From Deltaproteobacteria bacterium (GTDB taxonomy: Bacteria; Myxococcota_A; Polyangia; Haliangiales; JADYYK01), in contig JADYYK010000111.1 in the NCBI GenBank assembly GCA_020853705.1, positions 1 to 48,662 on the forward strand: DNA of 48,662 nucleotides, read 5' to 3'. Positions 35,683 through 44,355 of this stretch are shown here, in pieces. Below the pieces are notes generated by a model. The model had not been told where the DNA came from. It was given only the letters and a program-made list of their open reading frames with translations, and searched no databases. The position numbers were made by a program, and so were the translations under genes. The first letter of the stretch is position 1; every line of letters starts with the position of its first letter.

Positions 35683-36312
35683 TCACAGCCGAGTCATCGC
35701 CGCCGAGATGCGGGAGCGCGCCTTGATGCGCAGCTTGCGCGCGAGGTCGTCGAAGCGGGCGTGGCCGCACTTGAGGAGGATGTTCTTCACATGGGTCTTG
35801 AGCGTCTCCATGCTGATGTCGAGGACCTCGCAGATCTCGTCGCGGTCGGAGTCGAGCACTGCCATGGTCAGCACCTCGAGCTCGCGCGGACTCAGCCCCT
35901 TGCCGCCGCTGTACTTGTCGAGATAGCCCACGATCTCCTGGCGGTGAGTCGCGGCCACGTCGAGGAAGCGCTGCCGGAGCATCGCCAGCACCTCGGGCAG
36001 GTCGGTCTTGAGCAGGTACTCGGAGCGCAGCGCCCAGACCCGGTTGACCAGGAAGGCCGAGTGATCGCCGGTCATCACGATGACCGGACGCAGCGCCGCG
36101 CGCGCGCGGACGGCCTCGACGATGCGCAGCCCCGAGCCGTCGGGCAGGTGCACATCCACGATCGCCGCCGAGAACGACTGTCCAGACTCGATCCATGCCA
36201 GTGCGCCATGCATCGTGGACTCGATCTGCATGGTCCACGGTCCGTGCAGGCCGTGCCGCAGCATGCCCACGAACTGTGGATCATCGTCGACCACCAAAAT
36301 ACAGGGCTTCAT
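35683..36312 (-). CDS. response regulator with LuxR-type output
   Basis: A 209-residue response regulator. Receiver domain about 3-120 with the acidic pair Asp10/Asp11 (CILVVDDDPQF), phosphoacceptor Asp53 (IVDVHLP) and the Lys in YLLKTDLPE. The C-terminal LuxR/NarL helix-turn-helix spans about 146-205 (LSPRELEVLTMAVLDSDRDE; ISMETLKTHVKNILLKC). The start is ATG 36312 (MKPCILVVDD), giving a normal receiver N-terminus; the frame to 36375 overlaps the leader of the divergent sensor kinase gene. It is divergent from the sensor kinase at 36387 and is the likely partner regulator. Confidence 0.9.
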   Translation of the reverse strand: MKPCILVVDDDPQFVGMLRHGLHGPWTMQIESTMHGALAWIESGQSFSAAIVDVHLPDGSGLRIVEAVRARAALRPVIVMTGDHSAFLVNRVWALRSEYLLKTDLPEVLAMLRQRFLDVAATHRQEIVGYLDKYSGGKGLSPRELEVLTMAVLDSDRDEICEVLDISMETLKTHVKNILLKCGHARFDDLARKLRIKARSRISAAMTRL

Positions 36313-36386
36313 CGACCCCCGAATACTCCCATCCCCGCAAACATCGTAGAGATGATAACCATGTTCCTCGAGCAAGGAGAGTCATC

Positions 36387-37901
36387 TTGAAACTGGTGGA
36401 GTCCGAAGCTGCGGCGCGTTTGCAGGCGCTGGCCCATGGCACCTGTGTCCGCCTGGGCCGCCTCGCGGGCGTCGCGCTGGCCGACTCGGAGCGCATCGAC
36501 CTCGTGATGTCGACCCTGACCGAGGTCACCTCGGCGCTGGGCGCCAGCGTCGGCGCCATCGTGCTGGGTGGCAACACGCCGGCGCTGCAGGTGACCATCG
36601 GGGAGGCCACGCTCGCCGCGCCCGGCACGCTGACGTCGCGGCGCTGGCCTGGCTGGGTGGCGGCCGCCGCACAAGGCGGCGTCGACCATGGCCTGCTGTT
36701 CAGGTGGCAGGGTGCCGAGACGCCGCCTCGGCTGCCACCACCCGAGCTGGCGGCGATGGCCGACCTGCTGGTGGCGCTGCTGGGGAGCCGGCCGCTGCCG
36801 CACGCGGCGTCGTCCGAGCTGCAGCGCGCGCTGAGCACCCTCCTCGGCGGCGTCCTGCACGAACTCAGCAATCCGCTGAGTTACATCATTGGCAATCTCG
36901 ACGCACTCACCACGTCGGAGATGAAGGACGCCAATGCGCCGCAGCTGCTGGCCGACGTGGTGACCGGGGTGCAGCGCCTGACCGCCGTGGTCGCCGACCT
37001 GCGCGTGGTGGCCACGCGCTGGAGCGACGTCGGGGCTGGCGCCGGGGCCGACCTCGAGCAGGCCATCGACGGCGCCATGCAGGCGGTCATGCCGCGATTC
37101 GGCGCCGGGACCCGGATCTCGCGGGCACGCAGCGAGCTGCCCTGGGTGGCGGGCGAGCCCGCGCGCCTGGAGCAGCTGTTCACCCACCTCGTGACCTTCG
37201 CCTGTCGCTCCGCGGCGCGGGTGGCCGGCGGCGCGGTCCGGGTCGAGACCCAGGTCGGCGACGACCACCGCATCCAGGCCAGCATCGGGTTCGACGGCGA
37301 GCGCCTGAGCGCCGACGGGGTGCGCCGCCTGCTCGATCCGTTCAACCTGGAGCGCCCGCTGGGGGCGGCCAGCGGCCTCGGCCTGTGGGTGTGCGAGCGC
37401 ATCGTGGCCCAGCTCGGGGGCCAGCTGTCCGTCGAGGTGTTGCCCGACACCACGACCCGCCTGCTGGTGGCGCTGCCGCACGCGCGCGGCCCGCGCCCCG
37501 AGCTGCCGGCCAGCGTGACGCGCCGGCTCGAGGTGCTGCTGGTCGACGACGAGGAGGCGCTGCTGCGCTCGATGGCGCGCTGGCTGGCCGACGACCATGT
37601 GGTGCTGACCGCGCGCAGCGGCGGCGAGGCGCTGGCGGTCCTGGCCGAGCATCCGGACGTCGACCTGGTGCTGTCGGATCTGATGATGCCGGGGGGCAAC
37701 GGCGCCGAGCTGTACCAGCAGATCGCGCGCTACGCCCCGGCCCTGGAGCCGCGGGTGCGCTTCATGACCGGGGGCGGGCTGCCGCCCACGCTGGCGGCGT
37801 TCGCGGAGCGCATGGCGGCGCGCCTGCACTGGAAGCCGCTCGGCCTCCCGGAGCTGTCGCGCATGCTGGCCGACGCCGCCGCGCGCGCGCTGCCACGCTG
37901 A
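36387..37901 (+). CDS. hybrid histidine kinase with degenerate ATPase domain
   Basis: A 504-residue protein: a GAF-like or unknown sensor region (about 25-135, no membrane helix), a dimerisation helix with the H-box GVLHELSNPLSYIIGN (His158), an ATPase-like domain and a C-terminal receiver (about 382-500, Asp431 in LVLSDLMMP, Lys in HWKPLG). The ATPase domain is unusual: the N-box reads LEQLFTHLVTFACRSA, with Phe271 where the Mg-binding Asn normally sits, and the G1 box is GFDGERL, missing the second Gly. The G2 box SGLGLWVCERI is intact. It may be a weak kinase or mainly a phosphotransfer/phosphatase scaffold. The start is TTG 36387, supported by AAGGAGA 6 nt upstream; no ATG fits. It is divergent from the response regulator at 36312. 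Confidence 0.85.
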   Translation: MKLVESEAAARLQALAHGTCVRLGRLAGVALADSERIDLVMSTLTEVTSALGASVGAIVLGGNTPALQVTIGEATLAAPGTLTSRRWPGWVAAAAQGGVDHGLLFRWQGAETPPRLPPPELAAMADLLVALLGSRPLPHAASSELQRALSTLLGGVLHELSNPLSYIIGNLDALTTSEMKDANAPQLLADVVTGVQRLTAVVADLRVVATRWSDVGAGAGADLEQAIDGAMQAVMPRFGAGTRISRARSELPWVAGEPARLEQLFTHLVTFACRSAARVAGGAVRVETQVGDDHRIQASIGFDGERLSADGVRRLLDPFNLERPLGAASGLGLWVCERIVAQLGGQLSVEVLPDTTTRLLVALPHARGPRPELPASVTRRLEVLLVDDEEALLRSMARWLADDHVVLTARSGGEALAVLAEHPDVDLVLSDLMMPGGNGAELYQQIARYAPALEPRVRFMTGGGLPPTLAAFAERMAARLHWKPLGLPELSRMLADAAARALPR

Positions 37902-37924
37902 GGCCGGCGCAACCTCGGCGACGA

Positions 37925-37946
37925 CGATCGCGCGATCGCGTAGGAT
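37925..37946 (+). promoter_or_regulatory. palindrome CGATCGCGCGATCG and TAGGAT hexamer
   Basis: A perfect 14-bp palindrome (37925-37938) is followed at 37941-37946 by TAGGAT, 5 nt before ATG 37952. A regulator bound there would overlap the -35/-10 spacer of a leaderless promoter. Confidence 0.45.
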
Positions 37947-37951
37947 GAGGT

Positions 37952-39337
37952 ATGGCGGTTCGCATTCGCGGCTGGCACCTGACGGACGTGGGGCGGGTGC
38001 GCGAGCTCAACGAAGACTCGGGCTACGCCGATCCGCGCGGGCGCTTCTTCATCTGCTCCGATGGCATGGGTGGGCACGCGGCCGGTGATGTGGCCAGCCA
38101 GATGGCGGTGTGGGAGATCGGCAGTCGCCTCGACGTCTGGCCGTCGGAGTTCGACGCCTTCGCGGCCACGCACTCGCACACCGACCAGCGCGAGGCGCTG
38201 AGCGTGATCGAGATCGCGATGCGCATGGCCAACGCCATCATCCACGAGCGCGGCCAGGCCGAGGTCGAGAAGCGCGGCATGGGCTGCACCGCCGACGTGG
38301 TGGTCATCGCGGGCGATCACGCGCTGTGCGGCCACGTCGGCGACTCGCGCGTGTACCTCATCCGGGGCGGCGACATCCAGCAGCTGACGGTCGATCACTC
38401 GCAGGCGCCGCCGACCGCGCCCGGCGAGCCGCCGGCCAAGGGGCGCCTGACCTCGGCGCTGGGGCCGCGCGCGGCGTGCCGGGTCGACACCTTCGCGGTG
38501 CCGCTGCAGCCCGACGATCGCATCCTGATGTGCACCGACGGTCTGGCCGACTACTTCCCCGACGCGCGCGAGCTGGCCTCGGTGCTGCGCGCGCGCGGCG
38601 ACGAGGTCGGCCCCGCGGCGCTGATCGAGCTGGCCAAGGAGCGCGGCGGCGCCGACAACATCACGGTGCTGATGCTGCGGGTCGAGCCGCCGCTGATCGA
38701 TCTGCCGTTGCCGCTGCCGGTGCCGGTGCCGACCCTGGCCTGGCAGCTGGCGCCGGAGCCCGTGGCCACGGCGGTCGCGGCCGCCCCGGCGCTGGCGCCC
38801 ATCCTGGAGGCGGTGCCCGAGGTGGCGGCGGCGCGCGCGGTGGCGGCGCTGTCGACCCCGGTGACCACCAAGGCCGCGACGCCGACGCCCGAGCCGGTCC
38901 ATGAGCCCGAGCCGGCCGAGGACATCGAGTTCGTGTCGCCCGACGGGCGCAAGCGCATGGCGGTGCTGACCGGGAGCCCGCTGTTCCAGGGCATCCCCCC
39001 GGCGGCCATCGCGCAGCTCTTGGCCGGCCTGGCCGAGGTCGTGCTGCCGCGCCAGCAGGCGGCGCCGCTGACCCTGGACGGCGAGGACGTGGCCTGGCTG
39101 ATCCTGGACGGCGCGCGCAACGGCCATGTCGTGCACCCCGACGCCCTGCTGGGGCGCAAGCCGGTCAAGGTGCAGCCGTTCTCACCGTTCTCCAACGTGG
39201 CCGCGCTGCCGCTGACGCAGGCGCGCTTCGACGCCTACTGCGACGCCCACCCCGAGCACGCCGCACGCCTGGTCATCAACGTCGAGCACCTCATCGAGAG
39301 CGAGCACAGCCGGCTGCGCCCGGCCCCGAAGAAGTAG
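37952..39337 (+). CDS. PP2C-type Ser/Thr phosphatase with degenerate cNMP-like domain
   Basis: A 461-residue protein. Residues 1-245 are a PPM/PP2C phosphatase: LNEDSGY (19-25), the metal-binding SDGMGGHAAGD (36-46), VGDSRVYLIRGG, ILMCTDGLADYF and GGADNITVLML. The dephosphorylated substrates are probably the Ser/Thr kinases or their targets. A Pro/Ala-rich linker (about 245-310) leads to a C-terminal region (about 318-461) resembling a cyclic-nucleotide-binding fold (SPLFQGIPPAAIAQLLAGL at its start) but without the phosphate-binding cassette, so it may sense nothing. Start ATG 37952 is 5 nt after TAGGAT, without a ribosome site. It ends 7 bp before the convergent oxidoreductase gene. Confidence 0.9.
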   Translation: MAVRIRGWHLTDVGRVRELNEDSGYADPRGRFFICSDGMGGHAAGDVASQMAVWEIGSRLDVWPSEFDAFAATHSHTDQREALSVIEIAMRMANAIIHERGQAEVEKRGMGCTADVVVIAGDHALCGHVGDSRVYLIRGGDIQQLTVDHSQAPPTAPGEPPAKGRLTSALGPRAACRVDTFAVPLQPDDRILMCTDGLADYFPDARELASVLRARGDEVGPAALIELAKERGGADNITVLMLRVEPPLIDLPLPLPVPVPTLAWQLAPEPVATAVAAAPALAPILEAVPEVAAARAVAALSTPVTTKAATPTPEPVHEPEPAEDIEFVSPDGRKRMAVLTGSPLFQGIPPAAIAQLLAGLAEVVLPRQQAAPLTLDGEDVAWLILDGARNGHVVHPDALLGRKPVKVQPFSPFSNVAALPLTQARFDAYCDAHPEHAARLVINVEHLIESEHSRLRPAPKK

Positions 39338-39344
39338 CGCGCCG

Positions 39345-40352
39345 CTACGACACCTTGATCAGCAGCTTGCCGGTGTTCTTGCCGTCGAACAGCATGTTGA
39401 GCGCCTCGGGCGCCTGCTCGAGGCCGTCGACGATGGTGTCGTGGTGGCGCAGCTTGCCGGCCATCATCCACTGCGAGAGCTGCATGACCCCCTCCATGGC
39501 GCGCGGCAGGTAGTCGAGGATGATGAAGCCCTCGACGCGCAGCCGCTTCATCAGGATGGTGTCGAAGGGGCCGGTGGGGCGCTGGTCCGAGTTGTAGCCC
39601 GAGATGAGGCCGCACAGCACGACGCGGCCGTGCAGGTTCATGCGCGCCATCACGGTGTTCATGATGTCGCCGCCGACGTTCTCGAAGTCGATGTCGATGC
39701 CGCGCGGGCACGCGGCGGCCAGGGCGGCCTTCCAGCCCTCGGCTTTGTAGTCGATGGCGGCGTCGAAGCCGAGCTCGCGCAGGAAGGCGCACTTTTCGGG
39801 GCCGCCCGCGATGCCGACCACGTGGCAGCCCTGCAGCTTGGCGATCTGGCCGACCACGCTGCCGACCGCGCCGGCGGCGGCCGAGACCACGACGGTCTCG
39901 CCTGCCCTGGGCTTGCCGAGCTCCATCAGGCCGAAGTAGGCGGTCAGGCCGGTCATGCCGAGCGCGCCCAGCATGGCGGGCAGCGGCACCGGCAGGCCGC
40001 TGGGCAGCTGGATCCAGCCCGGGGCCTTGGGCACGACGGCGATGTAGTCCTGCCAGCCCACCAGGCCACTGAAGAGATCGCCGACCTTGTGGTCAGGCGA
40101 CGCCGAGGCCACGACCTCGCCGATGCCGAGGCCGCGCATGACCTCGCCGATGGCCACCGGCGGCATGTACTGCTCGACGTCGGTCATCCAGATCCGGTTG
40201 GTCGGATCCAGGCTGAGGTAGCGCGTGCGCAGCACGACCTCGCCGGGGGCGGGCGTGGGCACCGGCTGCTCGGACAGCTCGAAGTCGCTGCGCTTGACGC
40301 GGCCTTCGGGGCGGGTGCGCAGCAGGAAGCGGCGATTGGTGGGCTCGGCCAT
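39345..40352 (-). CDS. MDR-family NADP-dependent oxidoreductase
   Basis: A 335-residue zinc-free medium-chain reductase of the leukotriene B4 dehydrogenase/CurA-like group. Signatures: VLRTRYLSLDPTNRIWM at the N-terminus, the GroES-like domain, ALGMTGLTAYFGL, and the dinucleotide-binding loop VSAAAGAVGSVVGQIAKLQG (190-ish). The substrate-domain text VDIDFENVGGDIMN and GLISGYNS is typical of this group. Such enzymes reduce 2-alkenals, quinones or prostaglandin-type double bonds. ATG 40352 is chosen from the MAEPTNRRFLL start; upstream frame carries no homology. The palindromic repeat at 40375 lies in the 28-bp gap to the next gene upstream on the same strand. Confidence 0.9.
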   Translation of the reverse strand: MAEPTNRRFLLRTRPEGRVKRSDFELSEQPVPTPAPGEVVLRTRYLSLDPTNRIWMTDVEQYMPPVAIGEVMRGLGIGEVVASASPDHKVGDLFSGLVGWQDYIAVVPKAPGWIQLPSGLPVPLPAMLGALGMTGLTAYFGLMELGKPRAGETVVVSAAAGAVGSVVGQIAKLQGCHVVGIAGGPEKCAFLRELGFDAAIDYKAEGWKAALAAACPRGIDIDFENVGGDIMNTVMARMNLHGRVVLCGLISGYNSDQRPTGPFDTILMKRLRVEGFIILDYLPRAMEGVMQLSQWMMAGKLRHHDTIVDGLEQAPEALNMLFDGKNTGKLLIKVS

Positions 40353-40375
40353 GGCCCGGTTGTACTTCAGCGCGG

Positions 40376-40396
40376 ACGTTTCAGCGGAAACGTTTC
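40376..40396. repeat. dispersed palindromic element (copy 4)
   Basis: ACGTTTCAGCGGAAACGT (40376-40393) is a palindrome with one central mismatch, followed by TTC. It contains the stop codon of the gene at 40381 and encodes its last residues (KRFR). Same core as the copies near 31.0-31.4 kb. Confidence 0.75.
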
Positions 40397-42969
40397 GGGG
40401 CCACCCAGGCCAGCAGCGCCAGGACCGCGAGCAGCAGCAGCGGGCCCGCGGGTGCGTCGCCCCGGGGCGCTGCGGCGGTGCCGACGTCGCAGCCGCCACC
40501 TCCGCCGCCACCGGGCGGTCGGGTGCCGGCGTCGGGGCCGGGGACGGCGGCGTCGACCTCGAGGCCGCCATCGGGCGGCGGCGGCCCGATGCACTGGCCG
40601 GTGCCGCAGCTGGCCATGACGCCGTAGACGTGATCCTCGTGGGCGCGCTGGTTCTGGAAGTGGAACGACACCTGGCGCTGCCAGAACGCCGCGCTGTGGC
40701 CGCCACCCCTGGACGCCAGCACCGGGCGGCCGAAGCCGGGCGCCGCCTGCAACATCGCCGCGGGATAGATCAGGCCTCCCGCAGGGGTCATGCGCAGCGC
40801 GCGCAGGTCGCCAGCGTCGCGCGCCATCCAGGTCATGAACCAGTTGTCGCCGTCCCACACCACGGAGGGGCGCAGCACCTCGCTGAACAGCCCGGTGATG
40901 TCGATCGGCGCGGCGTCCCTGGCCATCGCGTTCTGGTCCAGGCGCCGCGCATACATCCTGCCGGCGTCGGGTGTCGAGGACGGCAGGACGTACACCAGCA
41001 GCAGGTTGCGACCGTCGCTGGCCAGCGCGGGGTCGAGATCGCCCATGAAGTTGCCGCTGCCGATGGAGATGTCGGCGGCGTCGAGGTGGGCGCCGGTCGG
41101 TCCCAGGCGGGCGCCGAAGGTGCGGTTGTAGCCCATCTTGCCGTCGGTCCACACCACCAGGTGCAGGGTGCCGGTCCAGGCCACCACTGGATCGCGCGTG
41201 ATGTTGCTGGTCGAGCGCGAGATCGCCAGCGGCGGCGTATCCAGCACCTGGCCCTGCGGGCTGACACGGGCGCCCTCGATGCCGCCCGTGCCGGTCCACA
41301 CCACCAGCCAGCTGCTGCCGTTCCACGCGATCGACGGGCGCGGCCGGTCGGCGAAGAACACGCCGGGGCTGAGCTGCATCGGGGTGGGGTCGAGCACGGT
41401 GCCGTCGGCGGCGATGCGCGTCGCCTCCAGGGTCATGGCGCCCATCGGCGGGCGGCGCTGCCAGACGCACAGGTACATGCCATCGCCCCAGCTGACGGTG
41501 GCGCCATAGCGATCGGCGTCGCGCGTCTCGGGGCTGAGCAGGCGCCCGCTGCCGTCCAGGGCGTTGCCAGCGTCGTCCATGCGGGTGCCATAGATCGTCT
41601 TCCAGCCGTGACGGGTGTCGGTCCAGGTCAGGAGATACCGGGTGCCGTCCGTGGCCAGGCCGGGTTCGCTCTCGGACGACGCCACGCCACCGATGACCAG
41701 GTCGGGACCGGCGACGCCGGTGCCGGGGAGCCGGCGCTCCAGCGTGGTCTCGGTCGGCATGCGCGCGTTGTCGACCCAGACCAGCAGCAGGGCCCCGGGC
41801 ACGCCGGCCAGCTCGGGGCGGCTGGTCGCGGTCGGGATGAGGAGGCTGGCGCCGGCCGGATCGGGCACACCGGCGGCGTTGACCCGGATGGTGTGCACGC
41901 CGGAGGGGGCGCGCCAGGCCGCCAGGTAGTCGGTGCCGTTCCAGCCCAGGGTCGGGCCATCAACACCCGCAGTGGTGGCCAGGCGCACGCCGCCGGGTGC
42001 GGCCACGCTGGCGCCGGGGCTGATGCGGGTGCTCCACAGCTCGTTGCTGGCGCCGCTGCGGCTGTCGAGCCAGGCCGCCAGGATCTCGCTGCCGGCGCTG
42101 GTCAGCGCGACCTCCGACTCGGTGCCAGGCGCGGTCGAGACCGGAAAGCCGGTGGCATCACGCACGGTGCCGCTGGTGGTCACCCGGGTGGCATAGACGT
42201 CGCCGCCGTCGGGGCGGCGGATGTCGCGCCACACCACCAGGTAGTCGGTGCCGTCGAAGGCGATGGCGGGTTCGTGCTGGTCGGAGGCCGCGCTGGTCAC
42301 CGGGAAGGCGGTCTGGACGACGGCGCCGGCGGCGACGCGCGCCAGCCAGACCCGGTGGCCGACCGTGTTCTGGAAGGTCCACCAGGCGACCAGACACTCG
42401 GTCGGCGAGCACGCCAGCGAGGGCCAGCGCGCGCCGACCGGCGTGGTGCTGATGGCGAACATCGGGGGCGCGGGGCCGCTGGGCGGGACCAGGCGGCCCT
42501 GGACCTGACCACCCGCGAGCCAGACCACCAGGTAGTCCGAGCCGGTCCAGGCCGCCTGCATGCGGGTGGCGTAGGTCGGGCCTGGGTCATTGGGGGTGCC
42601 GTACGAGACCGCGCTGGGGCCGAGCTCCAGCGCGATCGGATCGAGCACGTTGCCGGCGGCGTCGATGCGCACCGCCGACACGATGGAGCCGGCGTTGGTC
42701 GGCAGCGGGGTCGCGGTGTGGTAGACGACCAGGCGCGCGCCCGAGGGCGCGGCCGCGATGATCGGGCTGCGGTGGCGCCATGGATCGGGCTGTGCGGCCG
42801 GGCGTGGGGCGGGCAGCTCGGACGAGATGGTCTGGGCGTCGGCGCGGCCGAGGCTGGCCATGGCGAGGGCCAGCGTCAGCGCCGGGGCCAGCGCCGGGGC
42901 CAGCGCCAGCGTCAGCGCCGGCGTCGCGGTGGCGAGGCGCCTCAGCGACACGTGTGGGTGATGGTGCAT
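40381..42969 (-). CDS. secreted MYXO-CTERM-type repeat protein
   Basis: An 862-residue exported protein. The signal peptide is unusual, with a Leu/Ala/Pro repeat (ALTLALAPALAPALTLALA) that is encoded by near-identical GC-rich repeats at about 42868-42920. The mature part has many repeats of a beta-propeller type: W(N/T)G then (T/S)DYLVVW or WLVVWTG plus an Asp/Arg turn, about 55-60 residues apart. The C-terminus, a Gly-rich stretch with a single Cys (GCDVG), a hydrophobic helix (PLLLLAVLALLAW) and a basic end (PKRFR), matches the MYXO-CTERM sorting signal. It should be displayed on the cell surface. ATG 42969 (MHHHPHVSLR) is used; an ATG at 42993 is possible. The stop and basic tail come from a palindromic repeat element. 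Confidence 0.85.
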   Translation of the reverse strand: MHHHPHVSLRRLATATPALTLALAPALAPALTLALAMASLGRADAQTISSELPAPRPAAQPDPWRHRSPIIAAAPSGARLVVYHTATPLPTNAGSIVSAVRIDAAGNVLDPIALELGPSAVSYGTPNDPGPTYATRMQAAWTGSDYLVVWLAGGQVQGRLVPPSGPAPPMFAISTTPVGARWPSLACSPTECLVAWWTFQNTVGHRVWLARVAAGAVVQTAFPVTSAASDQHEPAIAFDGTDYLVVWRDIRRPDGGDVYATRVTTSGTVRDATGFPVSTAPGTESEVALTSAGSEILAAWLDSRSGASNELWSTRISPGASVAAPGGVRLATTAGVDGPTLGWNGTDYLAAWRAPSGVHTIRVNAAGVPDPAGASLLIPTATSRPELAGVPGALLLVWVDNARMPTETTLERRLPGTGVAGPDLVIGGVASSESEPGLATDGTRYLLTWTDTRHGWKTIYGTRMDDAGNALDGSGRLLSPETRDADRYGATVSWGDGMYLCVWQRRPPMGAMTLEATRIAADGTVLDPTPMQLSPGVFFADRPRPSIAWNGSSWLVVWTGTGGIEGARVSPQGQVLDTPPLAISRSTSNITRDPVVAWTGTLHLVVWTDGKMGYNRTFGARLGPTGAHLDAADISIGSGNFMGDLDPALASDGRNLLLVYVLPSSTPDAGRMYARRLDQNAMARDAAPIDITGLFSEVLRPSVVWDGDNWFMTWMARDAGDLRALRMTPAGGLIYPAAMLQAAPGFGRPVLASRGGGHSAAFWQRQVSFHFQNQRAHEDHVYGVMASCGTGQCIGPPPPDGGLEVDAAVPGPDAGTRPPGGGGGGGCDVGTAAAPRGDAPAGPLLLLAVLALLAWVAPKRFR

Positions 42970-43232
42970 TCCGGCCCCTTGCTGCAGGTGCACGAGGTGC
43001 AGCTGGCCTCGGGCGAGCAGCTACGGATGCAGCTGCTGGCTGCCTGCGAGCTGGGGTTGCTGGTGCTGCAACCGATCGAGGTGGTGTAGGTCGACGTGGC
43101 GCCCTGGCAGCGCTTGGTGCAGGAGCACGAGTAGGTGTTGCCGGTCTTGTCGAGGCATTCGCAGCCGGCGGCGACCAGCGACAGGGCCAGGACGGCGGTG
43201 ATCACCAGCAGGAGGCTCCGGAGTCGGCCCAT
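42942..43232 (-). CDS. small Cys-rich lipoprotein, 96 aa
   Basis: A 96-residue lipoprotein with a signal peptide and lipobox VAAGC, then a Cys-rich mature domain of about 70 residues with 13 Cys in total, in a Ser/Thr-rich setting (ECLDKTGNTYSCSCTKRCQG; CIRSCSPEASCTSCTCSKG; ITHTC). Such a density suggests a disulfide-locked knot, metal binding or a toxin-like fold; nothing closer can be named. ATG 43232 fits the signal peptide; the longer frame on this strand is a shadow of the gene at 43295. Its last 28 bp overlap the start of the MYXO-CTERM gene, so the two are probably translated from one message. Confidence 0.75.
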   Translation of the reverse strand: MGRLRSLLLVITAVLALSLVAAGCECLDKTGNTYSCSCTKRCQGATSTYTTSIGCSTSNPSSQAASSCIRSCSPEASCTSCTCSKGPECTITHTCR

Positions 43233-43294
43233 GGCTCGCACCAGACGCAACCGCGTGCGCAGCCCGATGGTACCACCGATTGGAGGTGGCCGGC

Positions 43295-44323
43295 TCAGGG
43301 CCAGATCGAGTGCCAGACGAGGACGTCGATGGGGCGGCCGTCGGGGCGGGTGATGATCGAGCGCTCGACCTCTTCGCGACCGGTGCAGCGCCAGGTCCTG
43401 GAGCGCTCGATGGTCCGCAGCGCGGGCAGCGCGGGTGACTCGACCAGGATGGCGAGCAGGGCGGCCACGCTGTCGTCGGGGACCTCGCCGAGATCGATGC
43501 TCTGTACGGCGGGGTAGGGGCCGCCCGCGAGCAGGTCGGTCAGCGCGGCGGGCGACAGGGCGGGGTCGCCGAGGTTGGCGCGGCCGAAGCGGGGCAGCGC
43601 GAGGGCGGCGCGGCCGCTCGAGGGCGGAGGCGCGGGCGGGGGCGGCAGCAGCCTCGGGATGGTGACGCCGGCGGCGCGCGCGAAGTCGCCCAGGATGGCG
43701 CGCGCGGCGGCGTCGATGGGGCCCCAGGACAGGTCGAGGTGACGCAGGCCGTGCAGCGGGCGCAGCGCGAGCACCAGGCGGGTGGCGAGGGCGGCGTCGA
43801 GCTGCAGGCTGGACAGCTCCAGGCTGGGCAGGGCGGTGAGGTGCGGCGAGGCCAGGATGAGGAAGACGTCGTCGAGGGGCATCGTGGGCAGGCGCAGGCG
43901 CGGCAGCTCGGCCAGCGCGGGGCAGGCGGCCAGGACGGCGCCCTGGCGATGGCAGTCGAGGATGCTCACCGCGGACAGCGGCGCGGCGCGCACCAGCTCG
44001 GCGCCGTGAGCGGCGAAGTGTGCGGGGCGCCACTCGACCTCGTCGATGAAGCCGCGGCGGCGCGAGTAGCCGGTGTTCCAGGGTGGCGTCTCGATGTAGT
44101 AGGTGAAGCGGGGCAGCGCGGCGGCGCGCGCGACCAGGGCCGCGCGCGCGGGGTCGCCCAGCTCGAAGTACTCCAGCGCGCACTCGAGGCGGATGTTGTC
44201 GCCGCGGGCGTCGCCGCGGGCGGTCAGGAAGTCGGCCAGCGCCAGGCGTGGGGCGTCGGCGGCGCGCTCGGCGTGGATGGCCGCGAAGAAGTCGCCGAGC
44301 TGGGCGCGATCGATGAGGGACAC
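43295..44323 (-). CDS. TIGR02996 repeat-companion protein with leucine-rich region
   Basis: A 342-residue protein. Residues about 5-50 match the TIGR02996 repeat-companion domain: FFAAIHAERAADAPRLALADFLTARGDARGDNIRLEC. The middle and end carry Leu/Pro-rich leucine-rich-repeat-like units (LTALPSLELSSLQLD; LRHLDLSWGPIDAAARAIL). These two modules always occur together in Planctomycetes and Myxococcota. The role is unknown. The start is GTG 44323, 6 nt after a TACCAT hexamer; GTG 44326 is the alternative and the in-frame extension to 44377 has no ATG support. It is divergent from the SGNH hydrolase gene. Confidence 0.75.
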   Translation of the reverse strand: MSLIDRAQLGDFFAAIHAERAADAPRLALADFLTARGDARGDNIRLECALEYFELGDPARAALVARAAALPRFTYYIETPPWNTGYSRRRGFIDEVEWRPAHFAAHGAELVRAAPLSAVSILDCHRQGAVLAACPALAELPRLRLPTMPLDDVFLILASPHLTALPSLELSSLQLDAALATRLVLALRPLHGLRHLDLSWGPIDAAARAILGDFARAAGVTIPRLLPPPPAPPPSSGRAALALPRFGRANLGDPALSPAALTDLLAGGPYPAVQSIDLGEVPDDSVAALLAILVESPALPALRTIERSRTWRCTGREEVERSIITRPDGRPIDVLVWHSIWP

Positions 44324-44329
44324 CACGAC

Positions 44330-44346
44330 ATGGTACCCGCTACAAT
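44330..44346. promoter_or_regulatory. overlapping divergent leaderless promoters
   Basis: TACCAT on the minus strand (44335-44330) lies 6 nt before GTG 44323; TACAAT on the plus strand (44341-44346) lies 9 nt before ATG 44356. The two hexamers are 5 bp apart, so polymerases at the two promoters would exclude each other. Confidence 0.55.
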
Positions 44347-44355
44347 GTGCGCCGC

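Noticed and set aside
40225..43089. 954-codon plus-strand ORF opposite the MYXO-CTERM gene
   Set aside because: Gly/Ala/Arg/His-rich shadow; the minus strand has a signal peptide, propeller repeats and a sorting signal.
43233..44183. N-terminal extension of the Cys-rich lipoprotein frame
   Set aside because: Arg/Pro/Ala-rich shadow of the TIGR02996 gene; the signal peptide begins at ATG 43232.
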